Positions 38,310-51,744 of a stretch of DNA of 64,000 nt are shown here, piece by piece; position 1 is the stretch's first letter; each line of letters starts with the position of its first letter. Position numbers and translations under genes: made by a program. The stretch spans positions 25,934,578 to 25,998,577 of the forward strand of contig NC_052477.1 in assembly GCF_009730915.1 (NCBI RefSeq), given 5' to 3'. This stretch comes from Dioscorea cayenensis subsp. rotundata (taxonomy: Eukaryota; Streptophyta; Magnoliopsida; Dioscoreales; Dioscoreaceae). The notes below the pieces were generated by a model. It worked only from the letters and a program-made list of their open reading frames with translations, did no database searches and had not been told where the DNA came from.

Positions 38310-39400
38310 AATATTCTTATATACTTAGATAACGTTGAAATTAATTATTTATTAATAATTATATTAAGACATTAGTTTCACATAATAATTTTTTTATGTC
38401 ATAATTATTAATCGTATTAATAATTATCTTATTAGTGGCCAAAGCATTTTTAATTAAATAACGCACTATATTTTTAGGGTAATTTTTTTATTAATAATTG
38501 TATTATGTCATAATTAATTATTGTATTAATAATTGTTATATTAATCTCGAAGCATGTTTACTTAGATAACCTAGTATATTATTTTGTTATTTTTTTATTA
38601 ATAATTGTATTAAGTCATTATTTTATATTAATTATTGTATTATATCATAATTATTAATCGTATTAATAATTATCTTATTAGAGCCCCAAATCATGTTTAA
38701 TTAGATAACGCACTACATTTTTAGGGTAATTTTTTTATTATTAATAATCGTATTATGTCATTAGGTTTTACAAATAATTTTATTATGTCATAATTAATTA
38801 ATGTATTAATAATTTTTATATTAAACTTGAAGAATGTTTATTTAGATAACCTAGTATTTTATTCGGTTATTTTTTAACAATAATTGTATTATGTCATAAT
38901 TATTAATCGTATTAATAATTATCTTATTAACGCCCCAATCATGTTTAATTAGATAACCCACTACATATTTAGGTAATTTTGTTTATTATTAATAATTGTA
39001 TTATGTCATTAGGTTTTATGAAAAAATTTATAATGTCATAATTAATTATTGTATTAATAATTGTTATATTAACCTTGAAGCATGTTTATTTAGATAACCT
39101 AATATATTATTAGGTTATTTTTTTATTAATAATTGTATTAAGTCATTATTTTAAATAACCTAGTATATTATTAGGTTAATTTTTTATTGTATTAATAATT
39201 GTTATATTATGGCCGAAGCATGTTTATTTAGATAACCTAGTATATTATTAGGTTAATTTTTTTATTAAAAATTATATTAAGTCATTAGTTTATATTAATA
39301 ATTGTATTATTTCATAATTATTAATCATATTAATAATTATATTATTATATTAGATAGATATATTATTATGTTAGATAGATGATGTATTACATAAATAACA
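38310..39400. repeat. AT-rich degenerate tandem repeat in the PMD gene intron
   Basis: Units containing TTATTAATAATTGTATTATGTC, AAGCATGTTTATTTAGATAACC and TAGTATATTATTAGGTTA recur about six times with a spacing near 180 bp and many indels. They fill the region between PMD exon 1 and the main PMD exon. Confidence 0.75.
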
Positions 39401-39865
39401 CACCAATGTTTATGGTTTACTCTTCAATCATATTTAATTTTTCGATGGCATATGTTCGGATTTATGATTTTTTCGTGTCTTATATTTTTTCAAGTCAACC
39501 TATTTTATTTTTCCATTTAATATGAAATTAATTAATTTATAACTTTCTACATCCTGATCGAGTTCTTAGGTGTAGACATGTGTCAATTGTAGAGTCTCCT
39601 CCAGAAATCATAGGCTTTTTAAGAGAAGCCGGGTTCTATCATGCTGCCCAAATTCTTAATTTCCGAATTTATGCCGCTCTTATTAGCGCATTAGTGGAGA
39701 GATGGCGGACTGAAACACACACCTTCCACTTTACATGCAGTGAGACAACAATCACGTTGGAAGATGTGGAACTATTACTTGGCTTACCCATTAACGGCCA
39801 CGAAGTCATCGGGCAGACTTCCGGCTTAGGAAGTCTCTGTCTGCAGAGAGTTACTCAGTTATTGT

Positions 39866-42800
39866 TGTACTCGTCCCGATTTAAACCTCGGGCCTATTTA
39901 GATTTTTTTATGCTTGCATTAGGGGTAAAAATGGTCATTTAGTAGTAGTGGCATTTTGCATGTTTTGCATAGTAGCTTTTTATGTGAAAAAAATCAAGGG
40001 CAATTCCGTTATTTGGATCCATTTTTATATGATTTTTTTCTATTAAGAGGGCAATTAGGTCATTTCCTATATAAATGAAATGATGAATGAATGAGAAAAG
40101 CCTGGAACTTTCTTTTCCTTCTTGCTTCCTTGCTTCCTTGCTTCTTGTTCTTCTTGTTCGGCCGAGCATAAACCTAGAAAAAAAAAAATCTTTCCGGCGA
40201 GAATTTCCGGCGAACTTCAATACCAAACTTATTCCTCTCTCACTCCCGAATATGGTAAGCCTAAGATTCAATGTTTTTGTTTTGTATTTCTTCCGTATTC
40301 CCTTGTTTTTAGAATTGTATAAAAACTTTGATTTCTTCATGGATATGATGATTCATAGGCTTAAATTGAAGCCAATGATTTATAATGCATGTATGAGAAT
40401 GTTGTAGAAGAAAAATTTTTTTGATTTAGAGTTGTAAATTGGGAGAAAAACCATAGTATAAGGTTCGGGGTTCTCTGTAGCAATTCCAAAGTTACTCGTA
40501 GCACCGAAAAAAATTTGAGTCTTTTTCTCGGTATTTCTTTGGTTCACATTGAAGCTCTTCTTACCCCGAACTCATTGAACTAGTTTTACTCCATTCGAGA
40601 TCGCTTTGGATCCAAAAATGACGATGTTTTTGCCCTAAAAACCCTAATGTTTTTGTATTAGACATGTATAATTGTATTTTTTTATACATTTTCTTGTGAT
40701 TATCATTATTATGTTCATTAGAATTTGAATTCCCTGTTTGTATCTAGGTGGCGAAGCGTCCTCTAAGGGGAAGGAGCTCGCCGATCGAGAGTGCGCCCTC
40801 GGGAGCAGGGACGACCGGGTTACGTGAGTGGGTTATGTTGAGTGCACAATTCTAATTGAGTATCGGAAATACTTTATTTGTTTTTTTTTCTAAAATGATT
40901 TCCATGGCTTTATCATGTTTTCAAATCACTAGCTATAGGAGAAAAGAAAGTGTAGATGACCACTAGAGACTATGGTTTATTTAAAATGACTTATGGTTTA
41001 TTTTTTTTGAAAAATCATGAGAAAGCTTACTGATGATGTACTTGTGTTAGTTGAGATTGAACTTGAGGACATACATGCTTGGTGGATGAATGAAAATTGT
41101 GGATTATTACAATGAGTTTATTGAGTCTATGTGTTATAAGTGAAATTGATTATGTATGTTCAATGGATGATTTAATCTCCCTAGTGATACATAATTTCTA
41201 AAAGTTTCGGACATGATATGATACATATGGTACATGGAACTCGATGAAGCCTTAAATGCTAAGACATATAATTACACTAGTACGTTGGAAATTGAATGAC
41301 TTGTGGAACCTTATACATGATTTTTGGTAGTTAGTGAGATTTATACTAATATCTTCTTTGCAATATTTGAGAACCATGGATGACATTATTATACTTATGT
41401 TGTCGAATTATCAAAGTTGATGAGGTTTGTTCTTGTGAGCATAGTGTAGGGTGCTTAGTTGTAGTACGATCATAGTGTGGTATCTACAGTGGTGGGTGTC
41501 GTTGATTATGATTATTATTTTAAATGGAATTTCTTTAGAAGGTTGATGATGAGTAGCTTGAGTTATATGTGACAAGTGTTAGATTACAAGACTCGAATAT
41601 TCTTGTGAATTTCTAATAATAGTTTGATTTAATGCTACTAAGAGGAGATAGTTAACTTTTTGAGTATTTTGACAATGAGATTATTAATCGATGAAGTAAA
41701 TATTGATGTTGAGGTAATCGACACCATGATAAGGATCTAAGATATAATTGAGGATAAGAAAGGGGTTAAATAGTAAAAACTTGTGAAAGTAAATACCTGA
41801 TGATGTGTAAAGTAGGATTGGATCAATATGTATATATTGACATGTGTAAATATATGCGATGAGATGAACATATTTTCATGACTTGTAAAGTATTTAGAGG
41901 TTGTGATTGACTAGACTTTGGGGATAAATCTTGTATTTGGAGGAAAAACTTAGTGAGTCAAGAAAGAGAAAGCTAGAGTGATCCTAAGTAACTTGGGGTT
42001 TAACTAGAACAAAAAGCTATGCTTGTTTTGATGACTTTTATTGTATTCCAAAAACTTAATGTTTCCTTTCTACCTTATTGGTATTTATTTTTTTAGAAAT
42101 GGTTGTAAAAACCTTTCACTTGTATAAGTATGCTTTTGATATTGATAGTTATGAAAAATTAAGGGTTTTTTTATTTTTTTGAATGGCATGTTCTTCCGGA
42201 TTGTGAGTATTACGATGTATTTGATATTAGTCGGTTTCTTGTCTAAGGCAATGTTTCAATCAACTTGAAAAGCTTCGCATGTTATTGTGTTATTCTTGGC
42301 ATTTGGACAACAATGTTTTTGAATGTATTTGCACATCGGGATCAGAATATTATTTGAAAGTTTACATGCATAGCTATGCTTTGGCTTTGGATTTGTGGAA
42401 ATAATGTTTATTCCCGATATGTGAATGCTTGTCCTGGATAAGGACCCTGTGACATGAGTGATTCGGGATTGTATTATTGCTACGACTATATGTTGGTTTG
42501 GATGGTGACGGGCGGGCTAAGGCCCGACTCATCGCGAGAGTGGGTCCCAACGGGCCGAGCCTTTAGAGGTGGCGTTGCTGGACCGGGTGTTGATTTGTCC
42601 GGATCGGTGGGAGCGTAGAGCCCTGATTGGATGATACATCGGGATCCCGGGGTCACCACACGGGACCGGTGGGCCAACGTCAAGGGTGCGAAGACCTTGA
42701 CGGCTCTCAACTTAGTCGTGACGGCGGCTAAAGTTAGAGAGAGTGTTTTTAGGCCATTGTTTATTTGATCGAGATGAAATTTCAATATTTGAGGAAAATT

Positions 42801-43540
42801 CTATTTTCTTGCAATTGGTATATTCGAAGTGTGATCTTTCACATAGCATGTTTGATATCTTAATGCTTTTCGAACGTGTATCATGCAGAATTGAGGATTT
42901 GTGATTATCGAGGATTTTATTTATTTAAGTTGGTTTTTTTCTACTCATTTTGGGAAATTATATCCAAGCATTTGTTTTATACATGTTGATGTTTTGTCTA
43001 TACTCGTGAGAATTTATGTTTTGGTTTTTAAATACCAAGGTTTCATATCCTGTATTTTCATTGTGTTGCAAATGTGAACGTTCCAGTTCATTTATGTTAT
43101 TGTAGAATGTGCTTATCGGAATTTCATCGATTTGTTTTGATATTCTGTTAGATTTGTGCTAACCCATTCACTGAGTGACTATGGTTACTTACCCCCTCCT
43201 CCCTTCCAGGTTTTAGTGGTTTTGGTCGTCATAGCGAGGCGAAGTGCTTGGCAATTTGTATCCCAAGTCAGGTTGTTTATTTACTATTAATCAGATTGCA
43301 TTGTATGATTGCAGTGGATCCACTGGTGTTCTTAACTCTGTAACTGTGATTTGTATATCTTTCACTTTACGATTGACTCTTCGAGTGAAAGTTTTGCTTT
43401 TTGGTACATTTATTATTGTGGTGTTGCTTAGCGGGAGTTTGTGAGCCTTAGCGATGACTCGAGGGTTGAGTGGTGTGTGTCCCTCCCTGGGATCGTCGCG
43501 GCGGTTGTCACGCTGGCGGGCCCGCTGGTCGGGACGTGAT
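39866..43540 (+). mobile_element. Non-coding LTR-like element, copy E2
   Basis: It begins TGTACTCGTCCCGATTTAAA and ends GGTCGGGACGTGAT, imperfect inverted ends. A TATA-like CTATATAAATG near 40068 precedes a pyrimidine-rich leader with TTCGGCCGAG and TTCCGGCGAAC, then a donor-like TATGGTAAGCC near 40252. Downstream are GTAGCAATTCC...GTTACTCGTAGCACCG (about 40475-40505), a GC-rich block near 42500-42740, and CACTGAGTGAC followed by a pyrimidine tract and CCAGGT at 43170-43210. The same ordered landmarks occur in E3. No protein-coding frame is credible. It interrupts the PMD gene. Confidence 0.7.
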
Positions 43541-45837
43541 CGCTTATAACTGTGGTTTCATCGTAGATTGCTATAGCCCATTTCTATAGATTTTCACCAA
43601 TCACTGTAGCGCACCGATCCCCAGTAGCGCACCGGGTTCAGCAAAGGCATCGGGTTCTCAGAGTGACTGCTCTCGTAGAAGCCTGGTTCTGCAGCCCGAG
43701 TTCTCTTAAAACCTTTCTTCTTCTTCTTCTTTTCTTCTTCTTCTTTCCTTGCTTTGGCCGAACCCTTCCCATTTCTTATCTCGAGCGAGGTTTTCCGGCG
43801 AACCAAGCATCCTTTCTCTTCCTCCCTCACCCTTGAACTTGGTAAGCTTGGATTTATGGTTTTATACCGTATTTATTCTTGTATTTTTCTTGTTTTTAGT
43901 AAAAACCTAGAATTTCTCCATGGATTTGCATGTTTATAGGTTTAAATTTAATCCTTTAACTTGTTGATCTTGTGTGAGAATGCTTGTGATGAAATTTCTT
44001 GAATTGGTGTTGTAAATTTGGAGAAAAATCTTAGTTTAAGGGTCGGGTTTCATCGTAGCAATTCCGAGGTTACTCGTAGCACCGCAATATTTAGTTGTTT
44101 CTTTGATTTCTTTTGGATTAGATTGAAGCTAAAAACCCCTAGGAATTCATTGGTAACCTTTAAAACCTAGTTTTGAGCTAATCCTAGGATCGAATTAGGG
44201 TTGTTTGTTAGAAAAACTTAGGGTTTTGTTTGTTTTGTTTTTGTTAAATTTTTGTTGTGTTTTTGTTATGCTTTTGGTAAGGAGAAGAAGTCTTGGCTCG
44301 AGGCAAAGACTTAGTCGAGGAGTAGCTTGCGAGGAAGACAGATTGCCGATCCGGTGAGTGGAATTATTTAGCATAACTTTATTAGAAGAATACCGATAGC
44401 TATATATATATATATATATATATGCATATCATGTTTCAAGTAAGTTTTATCAATTTATACTTGTTTGGTATTTTGGTGAATGATAGTTCTTATTGAGAAA
44501 ATCTTGGATGTCTCATTTGGCTTTTGATTTGTTATCGTAGAAATTGTGATTGATATATGTATCCATGAGTTTGTGAAATCTTTATTTTGTATGAAACTTG
44601 AGATTTGTTATGGAAATCTTTGATTTGGTGAAATCCTAGGCTTGAAACAAATTTTGAATTGTTGAAAGGAAAGGATTTCCTTGTTGCTTCTTGTGTTGGG
44701 ACTTGCAAATTATTTTGTATTAAAAGTTTGGGCTTTGCTTATGTGTTTATCTTGTTCTCGTGCAAATGGCCGAGGTATTATTGATTTATGATTATGGATG
44801 GATATTGTACTCGAGTGGAGTTATGTTTATTGTGGTGATTTGTTCCGGTGATATCCTCATCGCGAGAGGGCGGTCTCCACTGCCACCGCTGAGGTGGCGT
44901 GTTGACCGGCCGATTACTACGAGGGCCGCTCGTGGGAGTGTAGAGCCCTCGATCGGATATTCATCGGGTAGCCGAGTCACCAACCGGTGAACTCGATGTG
45001 TCAACGTCAAGGGCATGAGTACCTTGGCGGCTCTAAACCTAGCCATGGCCACGTTGAAGGTTTAGAGAGTTTTCTAGACCATGTTATGTTGGGTAAGTGT
45101 TGGGTATTATGTTTACTTCAAAACCATGTTTTATGATTTTTGTGTTGTAAACCCTAGTTGGGGTAAAAAGGGTTTTCTTGGTATTATTATGTTGTTTTAC
45201 TTCTTTTAAAGACTTCTATTATGCATGTTAAAGTTTCTAAACTAGTATTATTTTGGTAAAGCATGTATTTTGATGATTTATTATTATTTTTACTATTGGT
45301 GTATTTTTCTGCTAAGGTTGTGCTAACCTTCCCTCACTGAGTAACTTGAGTTAATCATCCCTCTTTCTTTCTCCCAGTCTGTTGCAGGTAGTAGGTGTGA
45401 CTGTGTGGCAGCGTACTGGGCATTTACTACTGTTCTATCATCTGTTGTATTTCCTTCAGTTCATGTATGTTGTTGTTGTCATGGAATATGTTATAAGACC
45501 TATGGATCCACTAGTGTGTAGAAAACTTGTTGTATGGTTTAGTATTTAAATACTCTTAAACTTCTATGTATTACCATTTCCTACTGTTGTTAGGGTTGTT
45601 TCCCTGTGTATTTTGTGAACCTCTGTATTTTCTGTATCCTACTTTTGTTGTTGTTGTTGTTGTTGTTGATACTATCGTTGTGTAACATTGTTCCTTTCTA
45701 CTATGTATCTACAATATAGATATATTGTTGAATTCCAGGTGTATTGATCAGCCTTGCGGCATCATGAGGGTTGAGTGGCGGGGTATCCCTCCACGGCGAT
45801 TGTCGCGTCCCGTGGGCCCACGGGTCGGGGCGTGACA
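43541..45837 (+). mobile_element. Non-coding LTR-like element, copy E3
   Basis: It repeats the landmarks of E2 in order: pyrimidine-rich leader with GGCCGAAC and TTCCGGCGAACC (43740-43800), donor-like CTTGGTAAGC (43838), GTAGCAATTCCGAGGTTACTC (about 44056), a GC-rich block (44850-45060), CACTGAGTAACTTG with pyrimidine tract and CAG (45340-45378), and the end GGGTCGGGGCGTGACA at 45837. It lacks an obvious inverted 5' end, so it may be 5'-truncated or form a two-LTR unit with E2. A (TA)n tract lies at 44402-44423 and a (GTT)n tract at 45645-45669. No coding frame is supported. Confidence 0.7.
45645..45669. repeat. (GTT)n microsatellite
   Basis: Eight perfect trinucleotide units within copy E3. 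Confidence 0.9.
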
Positions 45838-47689
45838 TGCTCAAAGTGGTCCCACTGGCTGAGCAAAGGAAAGGTCAGAGTATAACTCTAACGTAGCTTG
45901 AGGAAACATTGGGCATGTTGCCATACGATGCAAGTCAACGACAGATAGAATGTTATGCACGTGCCTATATCCTAAGGCTTATCGGTTGTGTCCTCATGCC
46001 AAATATCAGAATAGGGTTCATCTGAAGTGGTTACCACTTCTGAGGGATTTTACAGAAGTAGGAAGATACAGTTGGGGTTCAGCATGTCTAGCAATCCTGT
46101 ACATGTCTTTATGCCATGCATCCAACAAGGATATGAAAAATATCAGTGGATTTATGATATTACTTCAATCATGGGCATGGTACAGGATTTCAAGTATATC
46201 CCCTCGAACCCGTGCTATCGTATCCTTTTCTCTGGCTCGTAGGTAAGAGCAATTAAATTGATGATTCATTGTACACTTAATTATAATGCATTGAAATTAT
46301 AATTCATTCTCATTTTTTAGGTGGGCACACATTGAAGTGGATGATGATAGCCGCGACGACAAGAACAATGTGAAGATATATAGGCAGTTACTAGATCGGT
46401 TGGAGATACAACAGGTAATGTTGTTAAAAAAACTGATAATTCATGCACATATTTTTGGTATTAATAATCGTTGATTATTTGGTAAAAAATTTTGAACAGT
46501 TTATATGGCGGTCTTATGATTTGAACGAGATAATCGCATAAGTGCCATAGGACATTTTTGCGGACAGACCTTTATGGACTACGTTTACATTATTAATTTG
46601 CTTCGAAATTGTTGAGTGGCACCAAACAGATCGAGTGACAAAACAATTTGGCTTCGCCCAAGGTGTTCCTCTCAATTTAGTTTGCATTGGACCGACCCAT
46701 GATCATGATCTTCGTGGCATAATTAACACATATTGGGCATTGATGCACAAAAGATGGATTGGATACTAGGAGAGATAGAGCGTCACGTTGTCTTAGCCTC
46801 CATGTTCCTACCGGGAATAACATAATGTCGGTGGAATATTATGACCGGTATACTACTAACGCCATACTATTTTTATCGACAGATATGGACTTGTTAGATC
46901 CTCGTACGAGAGGGAACACTCTTCCAGCACCTCTCAAAGCGTTTCCAACAATAGTTGTAGATGTGCCACCACCGAGTCCACCTATACGAAGACGTCGTCG
47001 GCATAGTTCTCGGCCCAAACACGATGAGGAACATATTCCTCGGCACCCACATCACGAAGGGTACCAGTCATTTCACTCATCAGATGATATCAACGTTACT
47101 CGATCATCTCATCTCCATAGATTTCCTCTAGTTGAGCCCAACAGATACTTAGTTGATTTCAGGATGGACTTTGTGCGGAATTTATTTGAATATCAACCTT
47201 ATCCACCTATGGAACGCGGACAGTCTAGTCGTTCAACTTCATTTCGGCAACAAGACTAGGAATCAACCCCAAACCCTTCGTACTTTGCTGCAAACCTGAA
47301 CATTCCAGCCTCAGTAATACACGATTCAAATGAATCATCTGATGACGACTTGCCAGCCGAGCAAGCACGAAAACCTAGGCCACGGGGGCTGCCTGACAGA
47401 GATATCCATCCACCTCAATGTTTTACTGAGAGGTGGCAACGTAGACGGTAGAGTAGACTCTTGTATTAGTTGTTGTTTTTCTTTATTGTGTGCGAAAAAC
47501 CATCTGTAGTATTTTTTTGCTTGGTGTTCTATGTTGTGTATTTTTTGAAATTTACTTTTTCTTTGCATTTGTTTTTTCTTCATATGCTTTAACAAAAGGC
47601 TTTAATGATAAGTTATTACATGTTATAATTATATGGAAGGCTTACATCATTAAAACATTACAACAAAATATACATTTAGAGTACATTAT

Positions 47690-50419
47690 GACTGACTACT
47701 TGAACTGGCAGTGTTGGGAAAATTTCGGCGACTATGTCCTTCGTTGTGACATAAACCACAACGTTTTCATTGAACACCTTCCCTAATATCCATCTCGTTA
47801 TGAATCCTTGTAGATTTTGGTCTTCCTTTCGTCGGTCTTCTCATCGTAATATTAGGACGTAGACGTGGACTATTATAAGAGTTCCAATATCCCTCTTATG
47901 ATACTGGCTCAAACTCTTTATGATATACATTAAAAACTGTCTGAAGCCTATACACGTTGTCAACATACTCCTTCCAATGTAGACGAAAATGCGAGCATGC
48001 TGCAAGGACATGCCGATATGGAAAATGTAGCATCTGAAAAAGCACCACAGCCGCACCAATGTGATCTTAGGTTGATGCGAAAACTGCTAGCTTGTGTCCC
48101 ACATTGCGGGGGTAACATCTCATCTACTATGAATGACTTCTCTTCACGGTCGAATTGACGAACGTAAATGCTGGATGCTGCTTGTTGATTTTCTTGGATT
48201 GGTTTTATTAGTGATTCTGAGAAGATAAGGCCTGATGCGATCTGAGCTTGCGCCTGTACATCTTTTCTCACAAAACAACTCGGAAAGTCGGAAGTATGTT
48301 GATTTAACCATAGCTGTTATAGGAAGGTTTCTTGTTCCCTTAAGCACTAAATTAACACATTCTGCGGTTTTGGTCGTCATGTGGCCATACTTTCTCCCTT
48401 CTTTATTGAAAGCTTGAGCCCACTTCTGCCACAGTATGTTATCCAACTATCTCATCACCTCTGCATCGTTGTGCCGTAGTAAACCATACCAATAGTTAAA
48501 ATCTTGAATGGTTTTCGAATAACTTGCAATAGTGAACTTAAAAAGTTAAGATAACTTCAATAATTAACAACAATGTAAGAGTTAGATTTTTTTAAAAAAA
48601 GTTAATCATGTAACTTGCCAATATTAAGAACTATCCGTTGCATTTCTTTGTTTTCTGAAACTGACGCATGAAATTGGCCGAGATATGTCTGATGTAATAA
48701 ACATGGTACGCACGAGGAGCACTCATCTGATGACCAAGTGATCTAAAAGCTGATTTGATAGATTCATGGCGATCAGATATGAAGCATATTTGTTGTTGTG
48801 GTGTTACATTGGAACGTAAGTTGCGCAAGAAGAAAGTCCATGCACCAAAGGTTTCTCCTTCCACGATGGCGAAATCAATTGGTAGGATATTTTTATTACC
48901 GTCTTGTGCGATTGCCAACAACAAAGTGCCTTTGTATTTGCCATAAATATGGGTGCCATCTATCTAGACAACCAGTTTGCAATATTTGAAAGCCTCCATG
49001 CACGCGGGGAAGCTCCAGAAAACTCTATGAAAGATTCGAGTATCACGTAACAGGTAAGGTCCATCGTATGCTGGCTGGGTCTCAAGATCAACTATTGTCC
49101 CAGGAACAAACTGTTGCAACGCTGATAGCCATCTTGGTAATTCGTTCTAAGATTCCTCCCAATTGCCAAATGATGCTTCAACCCCTTTTTGCTTAGCTGT
49201 CCATACTTTCCTATATGTCGGTGTGTATCCGTATCGATTCTTGATCTCCGCTATTAAAACCAATACATTGATGCTTGGCTGCTGTTGGACTAGTGCTTGT
49301 ATTTGGCGACAAATCATGTTTGAATCCAGCTTCGAATGATCCTGCGAGATCATTGCTGATGAACACGTGTGAGGCCTAGTGTACTTTGTAATTTCCCAAA
49401 GCTGTCTCCACTTGCTGTAGGATGCGCGAACGCTCCAATTGCACCCATTGCCATATGACTTACATTTACCGGAGTATTAAGTGAGATCGGACTCGATAAC
49501 TTTGTATTCGACAGATTTAAGTAAGAAGCAATGCTTAATTGCGGTCACAACATCATCTTTGTTTTGAAACCTCATGCCTACATGCAAATCTCCATTTGTC
49601 GTTGCTCCGCTTAATGTGTCGGCATACAATAAAGGGTACTCCGAAAATTCTTGTGTGGACATTGCTTCCAAATCAATGGTCCGCATATGTGCTGGGTGCT
49701 CCATTAGTGCCATCGTGAAATTATGGCCGGTCATTGGAACGTCTTCAAGATGGTATTCTTTTAACCGAATGTCATCAACACTTGCTTCATTGTCTTCCCC
49801 AAAGCTGTCACCATCGTTGTCCTCATCGTCTCCATTGGATCGGCCATATTGACCGAATTCGGTTTCATGAGTATCATGAAAAAAACTTGTTATGCCTTGT
49901 AGATGTTGTGAATTAGTAAAATAAATATTGGGTGGTGGATTATCTTGTGCCCTCCACTCCATAGAGACCCGTTCAGGTTCATTAACTTTGCATGGTGATG
50001 AAATCTTCTCCCGTCTCATATTGCGTTGAACTTCATTATATGGGGTGGTTTGTTGTTGGGAAGGAGCACCCTTAAAAGTTGCATCGCTGAACTCCACGTA
50101 CAATTCAATAATGCCAATATTTGGATTTCTTTTGTGGCAGTCGAACATCATCCGAACATCGAGGTCATTACGCAATTTGAATAACCGATAGCAAATCTTA
50201 CCGGATCCTAAAAAAATTGGGAACCGGTATTTTGATACATGAAACTCCTTGGTTGTCAGCAGTCTCAATGCTTTCTTCAATGGATTTCTTTAAATTTTGG
50301 TAAGAGATGTCGTCTTCGACATAAAAATATGATTGATCCTCCGACGAAAATATAATTGTGTATTCACTAGCAGTGATTGAACCATTGTAGTAAACCAATA
50401 AAAGTGAAATCTCTGCCAT
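47690..50419 (-). pseudogene. mudrA: mudrA-type Mutator transposase, degenerate
   Basis: It reads leftward from MAEISLLLVYYNGSITASEY (50419). A frame change near 50280 leads to YRFPIFLGSGKICYRLFKL and an acidic region, then the MuDR DNA-binding segment (GMRFQNKDDVVTAIKHCFLL, ending at an in-frame stop at 49477). Next come an FAR1/WRKY-like Cys-His part and AEIKNRYGYTPTYRKVW. The MULE catalytic domain has IDGTHIYGKYKG (about 48960, preceded by a TAG replacing Trp), FISDRHESIKSAF, and an Ala/Phe-rich core. Further on are a SWIM zinc finger (WCGCGAF then H) near 48040 and a CCHC knuckle (RCGLCRNEGHSRRNFPN) near 47750. Usual length is 700-900 residues; all parts are present but broken by several stops and shifts. 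Confidence 0.88.
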
Positions 50420-50539
50420 TATTGAAGACAAGAAGAAGAAGTATGGGTGAGTGAGTTAAAAGAGAGTAAATAGTGTGCAAGAGTGAAAATAGACTACTAA
50501 TGTTGGTTTATATAAAGAGCTCAAATTTTGAAAATTTCA

Positions 50540-51690
50540 TTTATGAACATTGCAGGTTTGACCATCGTAATTACTGATTGGTGCAGGTTTGACCATCCTA
50601 ATTACTGATTGGTGCAGGTTTGACCAACCTACTTTGTGCTAAGTATTGACTGGTGCAGGTTTGACTGTCCTACTTTGTCCTAATCACTGAGTGGTGCAGG
50701 TTAGACTGTCCTACTTTGTCCCAATTACTGAGTGGTGCAGGTTTGATCGGCGTACTTTGTGCCGACTGGTGCAGGTTTGACCAGTGTACTTTGTGCTAAC
50801 TGGTGTAGGTTTGACTGTCCTACTTTGTGCTAATCATTGAGTGGTGCAGGTTTGACCAGCGTACTTTGTGCTAATCACTGACCAGTGCAGTTTTAACCGA
50901 TCTACTTTGTACTAATTACTGACTGGTGTACGTTTGACCATCCTACTTTGTCCTAATTAATTACTAATGCAAGTTTGACTTGCCCTAATTACTGACTAGT
51001 GGAGGTTTGACTGACCTACTTTATACTAATTACTAACCGGTACATGTTTGACCGACCTACTTTGTGCTAAGTATTGACCGGTACAAGTTTGTCCGTCTTA
51101 CTTTGTGTTAATTATTGACCGGTGTAGGTTTGCCAGACATACTTTGTACTAATTACTTATATGTGCAAGTTTGACTGTCCTACTTTGTGCTAATTACTGA
51201 TCGGTGCAGGTTTGACCAACTTACTTTGAACTAATTCTTGGCGGTCAAGTTTGACGAAGCGTACTTTGTGCTAATCAGCGACCGGGTGCGAGTTTTGGTC
51301 GACATACTTTGTGCTAATCAGCGACCGTCACGGGTTTGACCAGTCCTACTTTGTCCTAATTAATTATCGATACAAATTTGACCAAACTACTTTTGTACAA
51401 ATTCTTGACGGGTCTGCGAGGTTTAACCGACCTACTTTTGTACTAATTATTGATCGGGTCGAGGTTTGGTAGACTTACTTTGTGCTAATCTTGACCGAGT
51501 GCACTTTTCATTGTCCTACTTTGTGGTAATTATTAACCGGTATAGGTTTGATAGTCGTACTTTGTACTAATTACTAACAATGTAGATTTGACCGTCCTAC
51601 TTTGTATAAAATACTTACCGTTGTAGATTTAACCATCATATTTTGTACTAATTAATTACTGGTGCAACTTTGACCGTTTTATTTTTAATA
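50540..51690. repeat. About 40-bp minisatellite array
   Basis: Some 27 degenerate copies of a unit like GGTGCAGGTTTGACC-GTCCTACTTTGTGCTAATTACTGACT. The copies vary at the dinucleotide after GACC and at the ending. The array lies upstream of the transposase start, in the subterminal region of the Mutator-like element. Confidence 0.92.
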
Positions 51691-51744
51691 TTTTTTCGGG
51701 ACTCATAGTTTTTTTTAAAAATAAAATGTTAATATATATATATC

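Larger units (their letters stand above)
38254..47450 (+). pseudogene. Plant mobile domain (PMD, MAIN-like) gene, split by insertion
   Basis: Exon 1 is probably 38254-38307 (MAFLRLQSDHISSILSEK, then GTAATA). The main domain resumes at about 39540: DRVLRCRH, IGFLREAGFYHAAQ, ALISALVERWRTETHTFH and TITLEDVELLLGLPI, read to about 39865. It continues after the insertion at 45838 with VVPLAEQRKGQSITLT, a TAG in place of Trp, LEETLGMLP, a frame change, then WLPLLRDFTEVGRYSWGSAC. Two more exons follow with good splice sites (46321-46414; from 46500 FIWRSYDLNEII and VPQDIFADRPLW-like sequence with stops). The tail at 46835-47257 is Pro/Arg-rich. PMD proteins are linked to transposons and, when domesticated, to silencing and meristem maintenance. 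This copy cannot make a full protein. Confidence 0.82.

Noticed and set aside
39939..40340. Lys/Arg-rich frame on the minus strand
   Set aside because: It lies over the promoter and leader of E2 on the opposite strand; low-complexity shadow.
42486..42785. 100-codon frame in the GC-rich block of E2
   Set aside because: No family similarity, and the equivalent block in E3 (44792-45052) reads a different sequence, so the frame is not conserved.
33922..45837. E1-E3 as ordinary protein-coding genes because of their splice-like signals
   Set aside because: No frame is shared between copies; only the non-coding landmarks are.
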